Source of the DNA: Alteromonas naphthalenivorans
Lineage (GTDB): Bacteria; Pseudomonadota; Gammaproteobacteria; Enterobacterales; Alteromonadaceae
DNA: 64,000 bases
Assembly (NCBI RefSeq): GCF_000213655.1
Contig: NC_015554.1
Span: 744,001-808,000 of the forward strand
Direction of reading: 5' to 3'
Every line of letters begins with the position of its first letter. The first letter of the stretch is position 1. Below are positions 55,125 to 64,000 of this stretch, one piece after another. The notes under the pieces were generated by a model. That model worked only from the letters and a program-made list of their open reading frames with translations. It ran no database searches and was not told where the DNA came from. A program made the position numbers and the translations under genes.

Positions 55125-56162
55125 ATGACCAAAACAAAATTGACACTTAAAGATGTAGCTTTGCAGTTAGGTGTGTCCACCGCCACAATTTCAAATGCGT
55201 TTAATAGGCCCGATCAACTGTCTAAAGCGCGTCGAGAGCATATCCTTGCCGAGTGCGATCGCATTGGTTACGCTGGGCCTAACAAAGCCGCGCAAATTTT
55301 AAGAAAAGGGCGTTCTAATATTGTTGCCCTAGTGCTGGCTGATAGTATCCCCTATACCGTCAGTGACCCAGTGGCCAGTACCTTCATCAAAGGGGTTTCA
55401 AGTATATTGCAGCAGCAAGGTAAGCATCTTCTTCTTTATGCGGGCGATTCAGAAAGTATCCTCGATGTGGTGGATTTCGTTGATGGTTTCATTTGTTACG
55501 GTGCACCACGAAATTACAAGTTAGCAGAAGAGCTAGCCCGACAAAGTAAACCTGCTATTACGGTAGATTTCGATATTGAAGGGCTGCCGTCGGTTAACAT
55601 TGATAATTACAACGCCGCGTATCAAATCGCTAAAAAAGCAATTTCCCCTGGTGATCATGTCGCCATTTTAGGACTGCGCTTAATTGAGTCTCCAAGTACC
55701 TGCCGTATTTACGACAGCCCGCTTATAGAAGTACAAACGTCTATTGCTCATCGCCGATTAGACGGTTATATGAAAGCAATTGATGAAAGTGGAGCAACAA
55801 TCACAAACGATTGGATTTGGCACATTCCAGAAAGTGATAGGAGCTTCGCAAAGCAAGCTGCGAAAGAGGTGTTAAACAGTAACCCTCGACCTAATACCGT
55901 CTTATGTATGAGTGATATTATAGCCCTAGAACTGCTGCAATCAGCGCTTTCGATGGGCATTAAAGTACCTGAAGAGCTAAAAATTACAGGTTTTGACGGG
56001 ATTGAAGAAGCAGACAGAACTCGCCCTAATTTAACAACCGTTTGCCAATCAAGTGCAGGTAAAGGAGAAATGGCTGCAAAGGCCTTACTCAGTGAATCAC
56101 TGGAAAGCACTGTGCTACCTTTTGATTTAAAAATTGGTGAAACCGTTAGCGCTCAGAAGTAA
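55125..56162 (+). CDS. LacI-family transcriptional regulator
   Basis: The 345-residue protein has an N-terminal LacI HTH and hinge (LTLKDVALQLGVSTATISNAFNRPDQLS near 6-33) and a periplasmic-binding-protein-like effector domain (about 65-335). LacI-type regulators usually control a neighbouring sugar or nucleoside operon, but none adjoins; its neighbours are upp and a GAF protein. The effector is unknown. An adenine-rich tract with GGGAATAG lies before the ATG. Confidence 0.87.
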   Translation: MTKTKLTLKDVALQLGVSTATISNAFNRPDQLSKARREHILAECDRIGYAGPNKAAQILRKGRSNIVALVLADSIPYTVSDPVASTFIKGVSSILQQQGKHLLLYAGDSESILDVVDFVDGFICYGAPRNYKLAEELARQSKPAITVDFDIEGLPSVNIDNYNAAYQIAKKAISPGDHVAILGLRLIESPSTCRIYDSPLIEVQTSIAHRRLDGYMKAIDESGATITNDWIWHIPESDRSFAKQAAKEVLNSNPRPNTVLCMSDIIALELLQSALSMGIKVPEELKITGFDGIEEADRTRPNLTTVCQSSAGKGEMAAKALLSESLESTVLPFDLKIGETVSAQK

Positions 56163-56194
56163 GTACTATCATTAGCAAGCATTATATTGAATGT

Positions 56195-56689
56195 CTAACT
56201 GTCGTAAAACATTGACGTTATCTGCGCGATACGCTTTAAGTTATCTATATCTTCTTGAGTCCATTGGACTGGACTGTGTGTCTTTTCGCAACAAATAACG
56301 CCAATTGGGTTGAATTGGTGATGAAAGGTAAAGTCCAGCAATGAGTAAATATCGTTGGGCTTGAAGTAACTTTCGTTAAAACATTTGGTGGCAGGATGAT
56401 GACGGGCATCAGAGGCTACTAACACGCTTTGTTTTAAAATGTCGTCAAAGTAATCGGGAATATCTTCTTTAGACAACGATAAACCATGGGTTGGCAAATT
56501 TTGGCCATCTTGATTTAACGTTAGGCACCGAATTCGAGTTTTGTTTTCTTCAAATCGCCATAAGCTAATTCGGTTCGCGGAAGGGATCCCTAAACGAAGA
56601 CATGACACTATCGCAGTGAGTTTATCTTGTTCATCCAATCCGCGCTTTGATAATGAAATGACGAGTGTTGTGTAGCGGTCTATATCCAA
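56195..56689 (-). CDS. stand-alone GAF-domain protein
   Basis: The 164-residue protein is one GAF-like domain: LRLGIPSANRISLWRF strand near 32-47, ILKQSVLVASDARHHPATK near 84-102, LLDFTFHHQFNPIGVICCEK strand near 117-136 and a final helix. It has no output domain. It follows tdk in the same direction after 77 nt. The ligand is unknown. Confidence 0.75.
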   Translation of the reverse strand: MDIDRYTTLVISLSKRGLDEQDKLTAIVSCLRLGIPSANRISLWRFEENKTRIRCLTLNQDGQNLPTHGLSLSKEDIPDYFDDILKQSVLVASDARHHPATKCFNESYFKPNDIYSLLDFTFHHQFNPIGVICCEKTHSPVQWTQEDIDNLKRIAQITSMFYDS

Positions 56690-56766
56690 AGCGACACTCT
56701 TTGAGGTAATTCAAACACAATAGTTGAAGTATATATTTACTTTCAAAGAGTGGAGTTTAAGAAACA

Positions 56767-57357
56767 TTAAATTTTGTCTTTATCCCAGACCAGCTCTTTG
56801 AAATGCTTTCTGCACATAGATTCATAGCGATCGTTGCCACCAATTTGTACTTGGTCTCCATCGGTAACTGCATTGCCATTTTCATCCAGCCTAACCACGA
56901 AATTTGCTTTGCGCCCGCAATGACAAACTGTTTTAAGTTCGAACAACTTATCAGCCCATGCGAGAAGGTAGTGGCTACCCTCAAAAGTGCCTCCCAAAAA
57001 GTCAGTACGTAAACCGTAAGCCAAAACGGGGATATCTAATTCGTCTACCACTTCTATTAACTGACGAACTTGCACTTGCGTCAGAAACTGGGCTTCATCA
57101 ATGAAAATGCAATCTAAACGCTTTTCTTTGTTGTCTTGTTTTATAGCTTCATAGAGATCGTCATCATTTCCATAAAGTTTTGCATCGGCTTGTAAGCCAA
57201 TCCTAGAGGTCACTTTTCCTACGCCGTAGCGGTCATCAAAGGCAGCGGTATAAATTAGAGAGTGCATGCCTCTCTCGCGATAGTTATAAGCTGATTGTAA
57301 AAGAGAGGTCGATTTCCCTGCGTTCATTGCAGAATAATAAAAATAAAGTTGAGCCAT
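56767..57357 (-). CDS. tdk: thymidine kinase
   Basis: Tdk phosphorylates thymidine in the salvage pathway. The 196-residue protein has the P-loop SAMNAGKST at 9-17, the Mg-binding FIDEAQFL near 84-91, the lasso region and structural zinc cysteines (TVCHCGRK and YESMCRKH). Length matches E. coli Tdk (205). It starts 5 nt after the end of the interrupted GGDEF-EAL gene, so it may be co-transcribed with it. Confidence 0.94.
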   Translation of the reverse strand: MAQLYFYYSAMNAGKSTSLLQSAYNYRERGMHSLIYTAAFDDRYGVGKVTSRIGLQADAKLYGNDDDLYEAIKQDNKEKRLDCIFIDEAQFLTQVQVRQLIEVVDELDIPVLAYGLRTDFLGGTFEGSHYLLAWADKLFELKTVCHCGRKANFVVRLDENGNAVTDGDQVQIGGNDRYESMCRKHFKELVWDKDKI

Positions 57358-57362
57358 GAATA

Positions 57363-59420
57363 TTATTTGTTTTCGTTATACCAGGTTTTAAGGTCGCTCA
57401 ATGGCATTGGTTTAGCGTAAATAAAGCCTTGGATATAATCCACACCTAGGTTTTTGATGTGGTTCATTTGGTCTAAGGTTTCAATGCCCTCAGCAATGGT
57501 CTTGCAACCAAATTCGTTTGCGATAAGCATGGTTGCGCGCATAATAGTATCACTACCTTCACTGGTATTCTGTACAAATGAACGATCAATTTTTATAAAA
57601 TCACAAGGCATTGACTGCAATCTGCTCAATGAAGAGTATCCTGTACCAAAGTCATCGATTGATATTTTTACACCACGTTGTTTAACATTGTGTATTTGGT
57701 TTGCTACCGCATCAATATTATTAGCGAACACGCTTTCTGTTATTTCTAAGTAAAGGCGAGCTGGGGTAATGCTGGTAGACGCTAGTACCTTGTCCAGCGT
57801 ATTAATGAAAGTTTCATCCAGCAGCTGACTAATAGAAACATTCACAGATAACGCAATGTCGTCTTTGAATGGCTATTCTGTCGCATCTATACACGCGCGA
57901 TTTAATACCCAAGAGCCTATTTCTGGCATTAAGCCCGTTCGCTCAGCAAGGGGAATAAAGCGCGCTGGGGAGATTACTTTACCATCACAATTCCAACGTA
58001 GTAGCGCTTCAACCGATGTTAACTTTTGTGTGTTGGCGCAAATAATGGGCTGATAGTGTACAGAAAACGCGTTTTTTTCTATAGCATGTCGTAATTGTTC
58101 ACAAAGGCGCTGTTCACTTTTTATCTTTTCATGCAGGTCTTCACTAAAAACACCAATAGTGCCTCGTTGTTTGCGTTTTTGATCGTACATGGTCAAGTCA
58201 GCTTGTTGAATAAGCGTCATGGTGTCGTTGCCATGTTCCGGAAATATCGCAATACCAATGGTGGCATCCAGTGTTATTTGGTTTTCTAAAGCTATAATGG
58301 GCTCTGTAACCCCGCTGCGCATAGCATGAGCAACGGCCACTGCGGTATGAACGGTGGCGTAGGGCGTTACTGCAACAAATTCATCGCCCCCCCATCTAGC
58401 GAGATGATCTTTTTCGCAATATTCGGCAAGTCGGTTAGCAATTTCTGCAAGTACAATATCGCCGACCTTATGCCCTAAACTATCGTTTACCTGCTTAAAA
58501 CCATCTAAATCAATAAACAAAACGGCCAGGTTATTATCAAGCGCTTTGGTGCTTTCAATGAGAGTATTTAACTGTTTAAACAGTCCGTTTCTGTTCAGTA
58601 AATTTGTCAGCGGATCTCTATTAGATAACCGAAAGATATCGGCGGTACGTTTTTCAACTTCATCTTCTAAATTAGCATTAGCATCATCTAACTGTTCATT
58701 AGATTTACGCAGCATGGCGTTAATCTTAGCGGTCTCTTTCCTATCAGATTGCATCTGCTCTACAAGGCGGTTGTTCTTATACCTAAGTGATACGGTGTCA
58801 AAAAAGAATCGATGGTAACGTAAGGAACTAACAAGACAACCTATACAAAAAATAATGCCTAATACACCCAAAACAACAAAATTTCTATCATCATCAAACA
58901 AGGCTCTAATTGATATGGGCACAAGCAGTGAGGTGGTGTAAATAGAAACGAAAATTTTACTTGGCGCTAACACTGAAGCTGCACCACCGGCCATCGCTCC
59001 AAGGACAACCATGGTTGTCGCTAACTCGACCGAGCTCATTGTGGAGTAGAGCAGAATTGAATAGAGTGCCCATATCCCTGATGCTAAACACACGCCAATC
59101 GCGAATCTACACTTTACAGGTCGCACATCATATTCGGTGCCTTTCAATCGTGTTAACCAATACAGGCCATCTGCAAATCGAAAAAGAATAACAACGCTCA
59201 TCGCGATAAAAAGTAATACTTTTAAGCTTTGGTCTTTTTCGGTATTAAACCCGAAACCGAACGTTAAGCCTAGGAAGGCAACGAAGGTCATAGCTAAGCC
59301 AGTAAACATATTACTGTTAAGCATATCTACCATGTCGCGCTGCATTTGCGGCGTTATAGGAATAGGAGAGGTTGACCCTCTTTGTTCATCAGAGCTTTTC
59401 ACTATAAATCTAGGTTCCAA
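57363..59420 (-). pseudogene. GGDEF-EAL cyclic-di-GMP protein interrupted by an in-frame amber codon
   Basis: The N-terminal part (59420-57873) has about six membrane helices, a coiled coil (about 215-262), an intact GGDEF site (GGDEF at 344-348) without an obvious inhibitory RxxD, and the start of an EAL domain (EALLRW at 471-476). Codon 516 is TAG (57873-57875). The same frame continues with PFKDDIALSVNVSISQLL to 57363, holding the rest of the EAL domain (DDFGTGYSS, FIKIDRSF, AEGIET, YIQGF). The expected residue at the stop is Trp, one base away (TGG). Translated in full it would have 685 residues. A GTG at 57845 could restart the C-terminal part. Without readthrough the phosphodiesterase domain is lost while the cyclase remains. 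Confidence 0.85.
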
Positions 59421-59859
59421 CTCAATAAGCTTTTACGCTTAATATGGTATGAAGTTTTTATTGGTGTTGTTAACAATAACAGCGAATAAGCTTTTATCGT
59501 TTTAAATTTACACACTTATTTTGGTTAACTTACACTCATATGAGAAAAATTGCTATGCACGTAGGTTGCAAGGGTATTCGGTAGTAAGGGCGAATCATCA
59601 AGCCCATCAGCTAAGCAATAAAGAAAGTTAAAGCAGTGCTAAGAAGCTTTATTATTTGCATAATTTTTTATAATAGAAAACTGATACATAAAGCGTAGAT
59701 GTTAAAGGGGAAATTTTCACCCTTTATGCAAGGTGAGAAGGCATGTATACGAAAAGCGAGCATAAGGCGTCTTAATGCGCTGACTCAGGTTCTTTTAAAT
59801 ACAAAAAAGCTCTGGCCAAAGGCCAGAGCTTTCTATAAATATCGGCTAAATCAGTAGTA
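59421..59859. other. intergenic region between the GGDEF-EAL gene and fadE
   Basis: Besides the fadE terminator at 59803-59832, this 439-nt AT-rich stretch shows no gene, repeat or recognised site. It should include the promoter of the GGDEF-EAL gene. Confidence 0.45.
59803..59832 (-). terminator. intrinsic terminator of fadE
   Basis: Perfect 12-bp stem AAAGCTCTGGCC (59806-59817) with GGCCAGAGCTTT (59821-59832). Read on the minus strand it is followed by T residues (the A-run at 59803-59808), as expected after fadE. Confidence 0.85.
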
Positions 59860-62109
59860 TTAAGCCGCGTTTTTTCCGCCATCAATTGCGCGCAAGGTCT
59901 CAGTTGCTGGCAATAATTCCATGTCGAACGTGTACTCATCAACACGAACCGCCAATTGGCGTTTTTCATTGTAATCATGCAACTGTGCAGCTTCTTCGGC
60001 ATTAATAACGCCTTTCTCTTGAAGCTTGTTCAGTGCGTGCTCAAACGAAATAAACGGCACTACAGGCTCTTTGCGAAGTGCTTTTTGCACTTTACCTAAT
60101 AGGTGTGCAACTGCATGTTTCGCTTTGAACGCTTGTTCGTTAATGTCGTTACCATCACCTGGGGTAACGCGAACTAAGTGAGTAAGCTGCGCTTTCACAC
60201 TGTTGTCTTGCATAGATGCCATAGACAATTCGCGTACTAGGTCATCGCTGATACCCGCAACACTGTTAGAATAGGTGTTGGTAAGTAAGCGCATTAAGCC
60301 GCGAGTCGGTGTGTTCGGGAAATTGTTAATGAAGTTAACAATTGCCTGATCAGCTTGTTGTAATGACCATTGCATAGCGTATTCGAAATACGGTAGTGCA
60401 AGTTTACGGTCTTCAATGCGCTGCTCGTAAAAACGAATGGCGGCCATTGCACCGTAAAGGTAGCTCATCACGTCACCCAGACGGGCTGAAAGTAATTCTG
60501 CCTTTTTAAGGTCGCCGCCAAGTACTGCTAGTGATAAGTCAGCAAGTGGTGCTAATTTAGCTGAAATGCTATTCACACGCTTTTCGTACTTACGTACTTC
60601 AGGCAATGCAGACTCTGAACCGCGTAGGAAAGGTAAGTAACCTTTACCAAAACTACGGAATGCATTCTTAAAACTAAAGCCAACCGTTTTACGTAGTACC
60701 TTGTTGAATTCTTTATCAGCAGAACTTTCGTTGCTGTGAATAAGGTCAACCATGTCTTTCAAGTAAGGGTGACAACGCATTGCACCTTGACCGAAAATCA
60801 TTAGGTTACGAGTAAGGATGTTTGCACCTTCAACCGTAATGGCAATAGGAAGTGCTGCATATCCACCTGCAAGGGTATTTTGCGGGCCACGTTGAATTGC
60901 TTTACCTGCTTGAATATCCATAGCCGAGTTCATTACATCACGGCCAAGTTCTGTCATGTGGTATTTAGCAATAGCGGTAACAACCGATGGTTTAACGCCT
61001 AAGCCTAAGCCTTCTGTTGTTAAAACACGCATAGCTTCAAGTAAGAAAGTCTTACCAGCAATGTCTGCCATCTTCTCTTGAATACCTTCGAAGCGACCAA
61101 TCGGAACACCGAACTGTTCACGAACGAATGAATATTCAACCGTACCTTTAAATGCAGATTGTGCTGTCGCAACGCCCATCGCCGGAAGTGAAATACCACG
61201 ACCCGCACCTAGACACGCTACTAGCATCTGCCAACCGCGGCCGATATTTTTCTGACCACCAATGATAAATTCCATAGGAATAAATACATCTTGACCGCGA
61301 GTTGTACCGTTATAGAAGCGTACACCCATAGGGTCGTGACGGTTACCAAGTTCTACACCAGGGTGAGACTTAGGTAATAAGGCACAGGTAATGCCTAGCT
61401 CTAGTTTGTCACCAAGTAATTGCTCTGGATCGAATACTTTAAATGCCAAGCCAAGTACGGTAGCAATTGGAGCCAGCGTGATGTAACGCTTGTCCCAGCT
61501 GATACGAAGACCAAGTACTTCTTCGCCGTTGTACTCGCCTTTAGTGACGATAGCAGCATCAGGAATAGCACCGGCATCTGAACCGGCTTCTGGGCTGGTT
61601 AGGGCAAAACAAGGAATATCACGACCATCTGAAAGGCGTGGTAACCAGTAATCTTGTTGCGCTGTAGTACCATAATGCATCAGTAACTCACCTGGGCCTA
61701 ACGAGTTAGGTACCATAACGGTTACAGCGATTGCACCAGATTTAGCAGCAATAGTGGCAACGATAGTTGAGTTAGCGTAAGGGCTAAACTCAAGACCACC
61801 AAATTTCTTAGGGATGATCATTGAGAAGAAACGGTTTTTGCCCAAGAAGTCTAAAACGTCTTGAGGAATGTGATCGCCGTTGTTTAACTCGAAATCATCA
61901 ATCATACCCAGTAATTCTGACACTGGGCCGTCCATAAATGCCTGCTCTTCCGCGCTCAATTTTGCTTGAGGAATATCACGAAGTGCCTGCATATCAGGTT
62001 TACCCTGATAAATAGAAGATTCAATCCAAACGTCACCTGCGTCTAACGCTTCCTGCTCTGTTACAGAAATTGGTGGTAACACTTTTTTTAAGCTAGTTCT
62101 AATACTCAT
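59860..62109 (-). CDS. fadE: acyl-CoA dehydrogenase, FadE type
   Basis: FadE makes trans-2-enoyl-CoA in the first step of beta-oxidation, using FAD. The 749-residue protein shows FALTSPEAGSDAG near 167-179, the FAD/substrate segment REQFGVPIGRFEGIQEKMAD and GPQNTLAGGYAALP, and the C-terminal DUF1974-type extension characteristic of FadE. It is about 65 residues shorter than E. coli FadE, lacking its N-terminal membrane helices. A FadR-like operator lies just upstream. It diverges from an RND-family transporter gene. Confidence 0.9.
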   Translation of the reverse strand: MSIRTSLKKVLPPISVTEQEALDAGDVWIESSIYQGKPDMQALRDIPQAKLSAEEQAFMDGPVSELLGMIDDFELNNGDHIPQDVLDFLGKNRFFSMIIPKKFGGLEFSPYANSTIVATIAAKSGAIAVTVMVPNSLGPGELLMHYGTTAQQDYWLPRLSDGRDIPCFALTSPEAGSDAGAIPDAAIVTKGEYNGEEVLGLRISWDKRYITLAPIATVLGLAFKVFDPEQLLGDKLELGITCALLPKSHPGVELGNRHDPMGVRFYNGTTRGQDVFIPMEFIIGGQKNIGRGWQMLVACLGAGRGISLPAMGVATAQSAFKGTVEYSFVREQFGVPIGRFEGIQEKMADIAGKTFLLEAMRVLTTEGLGLGVKPSVVTAIAKYHMTELGRDVMNSAMDIQAGKAIQRGPQNTLAGGYAALPIAITVEGANILTRNLMIFGQGAMRCHPYLKDMVDLIHSNESSADKEFNKVLRKTVGFSFKNAFRSFGKGYLPFLRGSESALPEVRKYEKRVNSISAKLAPLADLSLAVLGGDLKKAELLSARLGDVMSYLYGAMAAIRFYEQRIEDRKLALPYFEYAMQWSLQQADQAIVNFINNFPNTPTRGLMRLLTNTYSNSVAGISDDLVRELSMASMQDNSVKAQLTHLVRVTPGDGNDINEQAFKAKHAVAHLLGKVQKALRKEPVVPFISFEHALNKLQEKGVINAEEAAQLHDYNEKRQLAVRVDEYTFDMELLPATETLRAIDGGKNAA

Positions 62110-62372
62110 ATTTGACTCATCCGCTCATCTGACCAGTTGTATAGTGTTAATACTACATCAGTTTCAGAAAAGATCAAAAAAATCGCTCATAAATAGTTTC
62201 AAAAATGTAAAATTTAATAAAATGAAGTGATTACGATAGCGCTGAAAATGATAGAGGCGAGCTTATGTAAAAAATGTGAGGCGGCAACCGAAAATATTCT
62301 GGTAACTGAGTTATGTTTATTAACCATTTACAGGTAAACTTTCGATAACAGAGCGAGTTACAGGAAGTAGTA
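62110..62372. other. divergent control region of fadE and the RND/MMPL gene
   Basis: 263 nt without a gene. It holds the FadR-like site at 62122-62138. AGGAAGTAG before 62373 is the ribosome-binding site of the RND gene. Confidence 0.5.
62122..62138 (-). promoter_or_regulatory. FadR-like operator upstream of fadE
   Basis: On the minus strand, AACTGGTCAGATGAGCG matches the E. coli fadD operator AGCTGGTATGATGAGTT at 12 of 17 positions and the FadR core CTGGTC-GA. It lies 13-29 nt before the fadE start codon. No fadR gene is in the window. Confidence 0.5.
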
Positions 62373-64000
62373 ATGCAAGATACATCATCGAACACATCAA
62401 GGTGGTTTGCTTCACCAAAGCTAACTATCTGTGTGGTTATTGTTGCGATGTTAGTGGCAGTAGTCGGCGCAAAAAATTTATACTTTCGAGGCGACTACAA
62501 AGTATTCTTTGAGCCTGATAATCCGCAGCGTCTTGCCTTTGAAGAAATGCAGAACATATTTAATAAGAGCGAAAATGTCGCTTTTATGGTGGTGCCAGAT
62601 GACGATAATGTATTTAAACCGTCTACCTTATCTTTAGTTGTTGAGCTTACAGAAGCTGCATGGCAACTCCCTCTTTCTACCCGCGTAGAATCCATATCTA
62701 ATTTCCAATACACCTACGCCGAAGATGACGATCTTATTGTAGAGGACTTAATTACCACGGGTTCGCTCTCGAATTCTGAAATAACAAATATTAAGGATGT
62801 ACTAGATAGTACCCCTGAACTAACCGGAAGGTTAGTATCATACCCTGGAGATGTGTTGGTAGTGAACACTACCATTCAATTGCCCGACGGTGACCAAACG
62901 AAAGAGGTGATTGAAATTGCAACTGCTGCCACTGCGCTAAAACAGCAGTTAGAGGAAAAATACCCCGGTCACGCTATCTATCTCACCGGAATGGTTGTAA
63001 TGAACGATGCTTTCGCGGTGGCTGCGCAGCAAGATGCCAGCACGCTCATTCCACTTATGTTTTTCCTTATCATTGTGATGATCGGCGTGATTGTCCGTTC
63101 GGTGTTTGCAGCTCTCGCTACATTATTAGTGGTTATTGTCTCTATTGCCACTTCCATTGGGGTATCTGGCTGGCTGGGCATGTTTCTAAGTACCGCTACG
63201 GTAAATGCACCCACTATGATAACGACACTGGCAGTGGCTGACTGTATCCACATCATCGTGGGTGTACAGTACTTTCTTGGTCGCGGCCTCAACAACGCTA
63301 ATGCGATAAGTGAAAGTTTAAGAATTAATACCAAGCCTATTATTATCACCAGTGTTACTACAGCTATCGGCTTCTTAATGCTGAACTTTTCTGCCGTCCC
63401 CGTCTTGGCTGATTTAGGTAACATGACCGCATTCGGGGTAATGCTCGCCTGTGTATTATCACTTTGGTTCCTGCCAGCTTTATTACTATTAAAGCCATTG
63501 AAAGCGAAAGCGACGAAAAGTAACAAAGTCTTCGAGCGATTGGGGAATAAAGTCACGTCGAATTACCGCGCTTTGTTACCTATCTGTGCATTAGTGATTG
63601 TGGGGATCAGTGTTTTTGCTACCAATAACGAATTAAATGATGTTGCGGTGAAGTACTTCGACGATAGAAGTACGTTTGGCCAAGCGGTGGAAATCAATGA
63701 AGAGAAGCTTGGTGGTATGTCTAACATCGACTTCGTTATTTATTCAGATACCCCTTATGGTGCCACAGAGCCTGACTTTTTGGCACGAGTAGAGTTACTC
63801 ACTAAATGGCTTCGCGATAAAGAAGAAGTTCATCATGTGCTGTCCTTTGCCGATACATTAAAACGCTTAAATAAAAATATGCATGGTGATGACGATGCCT
63901 ATTACCGGTTACCAGAAGATGGAGAGCTGGCCTCGCAGTATGTATTGTTGTACGAAATGTCGCTGCCATTTGGTCTAGACTTAAGTAATCAGTTAGATAT
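62373..64000 (+). CDS. RND-superfamily (MMPL/HAE3-like) transporter, partial at right edge
   Basis: The frame starts at ATG 62373 after AGGAAGTAG and is open to the end of the window (about 542 residues). TM1 is near 17-35. A periplasmic loop with FRGDYKVFFEPDNPQ follows, typical of HAE3-type exporters, then a cluster of five membrane helices (about 220-375) that includes ITTLAVADCIHIIVGVQYF with the acidic residue expected in TM4, and a second periplasmic loop. Such exporters move lipids or other hydrophobic molecules. It diverges from fadE; a lipid-related role is a guess from context. Confidence 0.85.
   Translation, partial: MQDTSSNTSRWFASPKLTICVVIVAMLVAVVGAKNLYFRGDYKVFFEPDNPQRLAFEEMQNIFNKSENVAFMVVPDDDNVFKPSTLSLVVELTEAAWQLPLSTRVESISNFQYTYAEDDDLIVEDLITTGSLSNSEITNIKDVLDSTPELTGRLVSYPGDVLVVNTTIQLPDGDQTKEVIEIATAATALKQQLEEKYPGHAIYLTGMVVMNDAFAVAAQQDASTLIPLMFFLIIVMIGVIVRSVFAALATLLVVIVSIATSIGVSGWLGMFLSTATVNAPTMITTLAVADCIHIIVGVQYFLGRGLNNANAISESLRINTKPIIITSVTTAIGFLMLNFSAVPVLADLGNMTAFGVMLACVLSLWFLPALLLLKPLKAKATKSNKVFERLGNKVTSNYRALLPICALVIVGISVFATNNELNDVAVKYFDDRSTFGQAVEINEEKLGGMSNIDFVIYSDTPYGATEPDFLARVELLTKWLRDKEEVHHVLSFADTLKRLNKNMHGDDDAYYRLPEDGELASQYVLLYEMSLPFGLDLSNQLD

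Noticed and set aside
62978..63556. Long minus-strand frame opposite the RND transporter
   Set aside because: It is the antisense shadow of the partial transporter gene, whose protein shows clear family motifs.
1..64000. CRISPR arrays, tRNA/rRNA genes, prophage or insertion sequences
   Set aside because: No regularly spaced repeats, cloverleaf or rRNA-like sequence, transposase, integrase or phage structural gene was recognised by eye; a tRNAscan or ISfinder run could confirm this.

Overview
The window looks like chromosomal DNA of a marine gammaproteobacterium of the Alteromonadaceae (Alteromonas or a near relative). This rests on moderate GC, three TonB-dependent receptors with a PepSY reductase, a full RND pump, SoxR, RlmF, 7Fe-8S ferredoxin and a FadE-type acyl-CoA dehydrogenase. 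No rRNA, tRNA, CRISPR array, prophage or insertion sequence was recognised. Both ends cut a gene: a LytS-type sensor kinase on the left and an RND/MMPL transporter on the right.

Layout. 0-5.4 kb: sensor kinase and exported alpha/beta hydrolase (translationally overlapping), exported M24 peptidase, orphan glgC. 5.5-12.1 kb: a tight operon of two ATP-grasp ligases and a cytoplasmic M14 carboxypeptidase, facing a divergent M20 carboxypeptidase; this is a good candidate for an undescribed peptide ligation/trimming system. 12.4-18.3 kb: RND efflux adaptor, permease and outer-membrane factor. 18.4-21.4 kb: a VOC protein and soxR diverging over a SoxR box, rlmF and small membrane proteins. 22.0-32.8 kb: a small secreted protein followed by an iron-uptake block (three TonB receptors, PepSY protein, short-chain dehydrogenase) with several Fur-box-like palindromes. 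33-36 kb: membrane protein, Mpo1-like protein, crotonase. 36.2-45.0 kb: an accessory block with ECF sigma factor, transmembrane Ser/Thr kinase, solo AraC-type HTH, large PKD-like lipoprotein, and a two-gene unit encoding a double-glycine-leader peptide and an L7/L12-C-like protein. 45-52.9 kb: housekeeping and exported proteins (FAD oxidoreductase, fdxA, TrmH-type methyltransferase, YlqF GTPase, exported transglutaminase pair, DUF2780, WbuC cupin). 53-57.4 kb: lipoprotein, an apparent Phe/Tyr attenuator ahead of a small XRE-type HTH gene, upp, LacI regulator, GAF protein and tdk. 57.4-59.4 kb: a GGDEF-EAL gene interrupted by one in-frame amber codon. 59.9-64 kb: fadE with a FadR-like site, and the partial RND transporter.

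The observations most worth following are the attenuator at 53759-53911 (14-residue aromatic leader peptide, long-range leader pairing, antiterminator, terminator), the ATP-grasp/M14/M20 cluster, the double-glycine peptide with its L7/L12-like partner, and the amber codon in the GGDEF-EAL gene. All functional calls are made by reading motifs; no database search was run.
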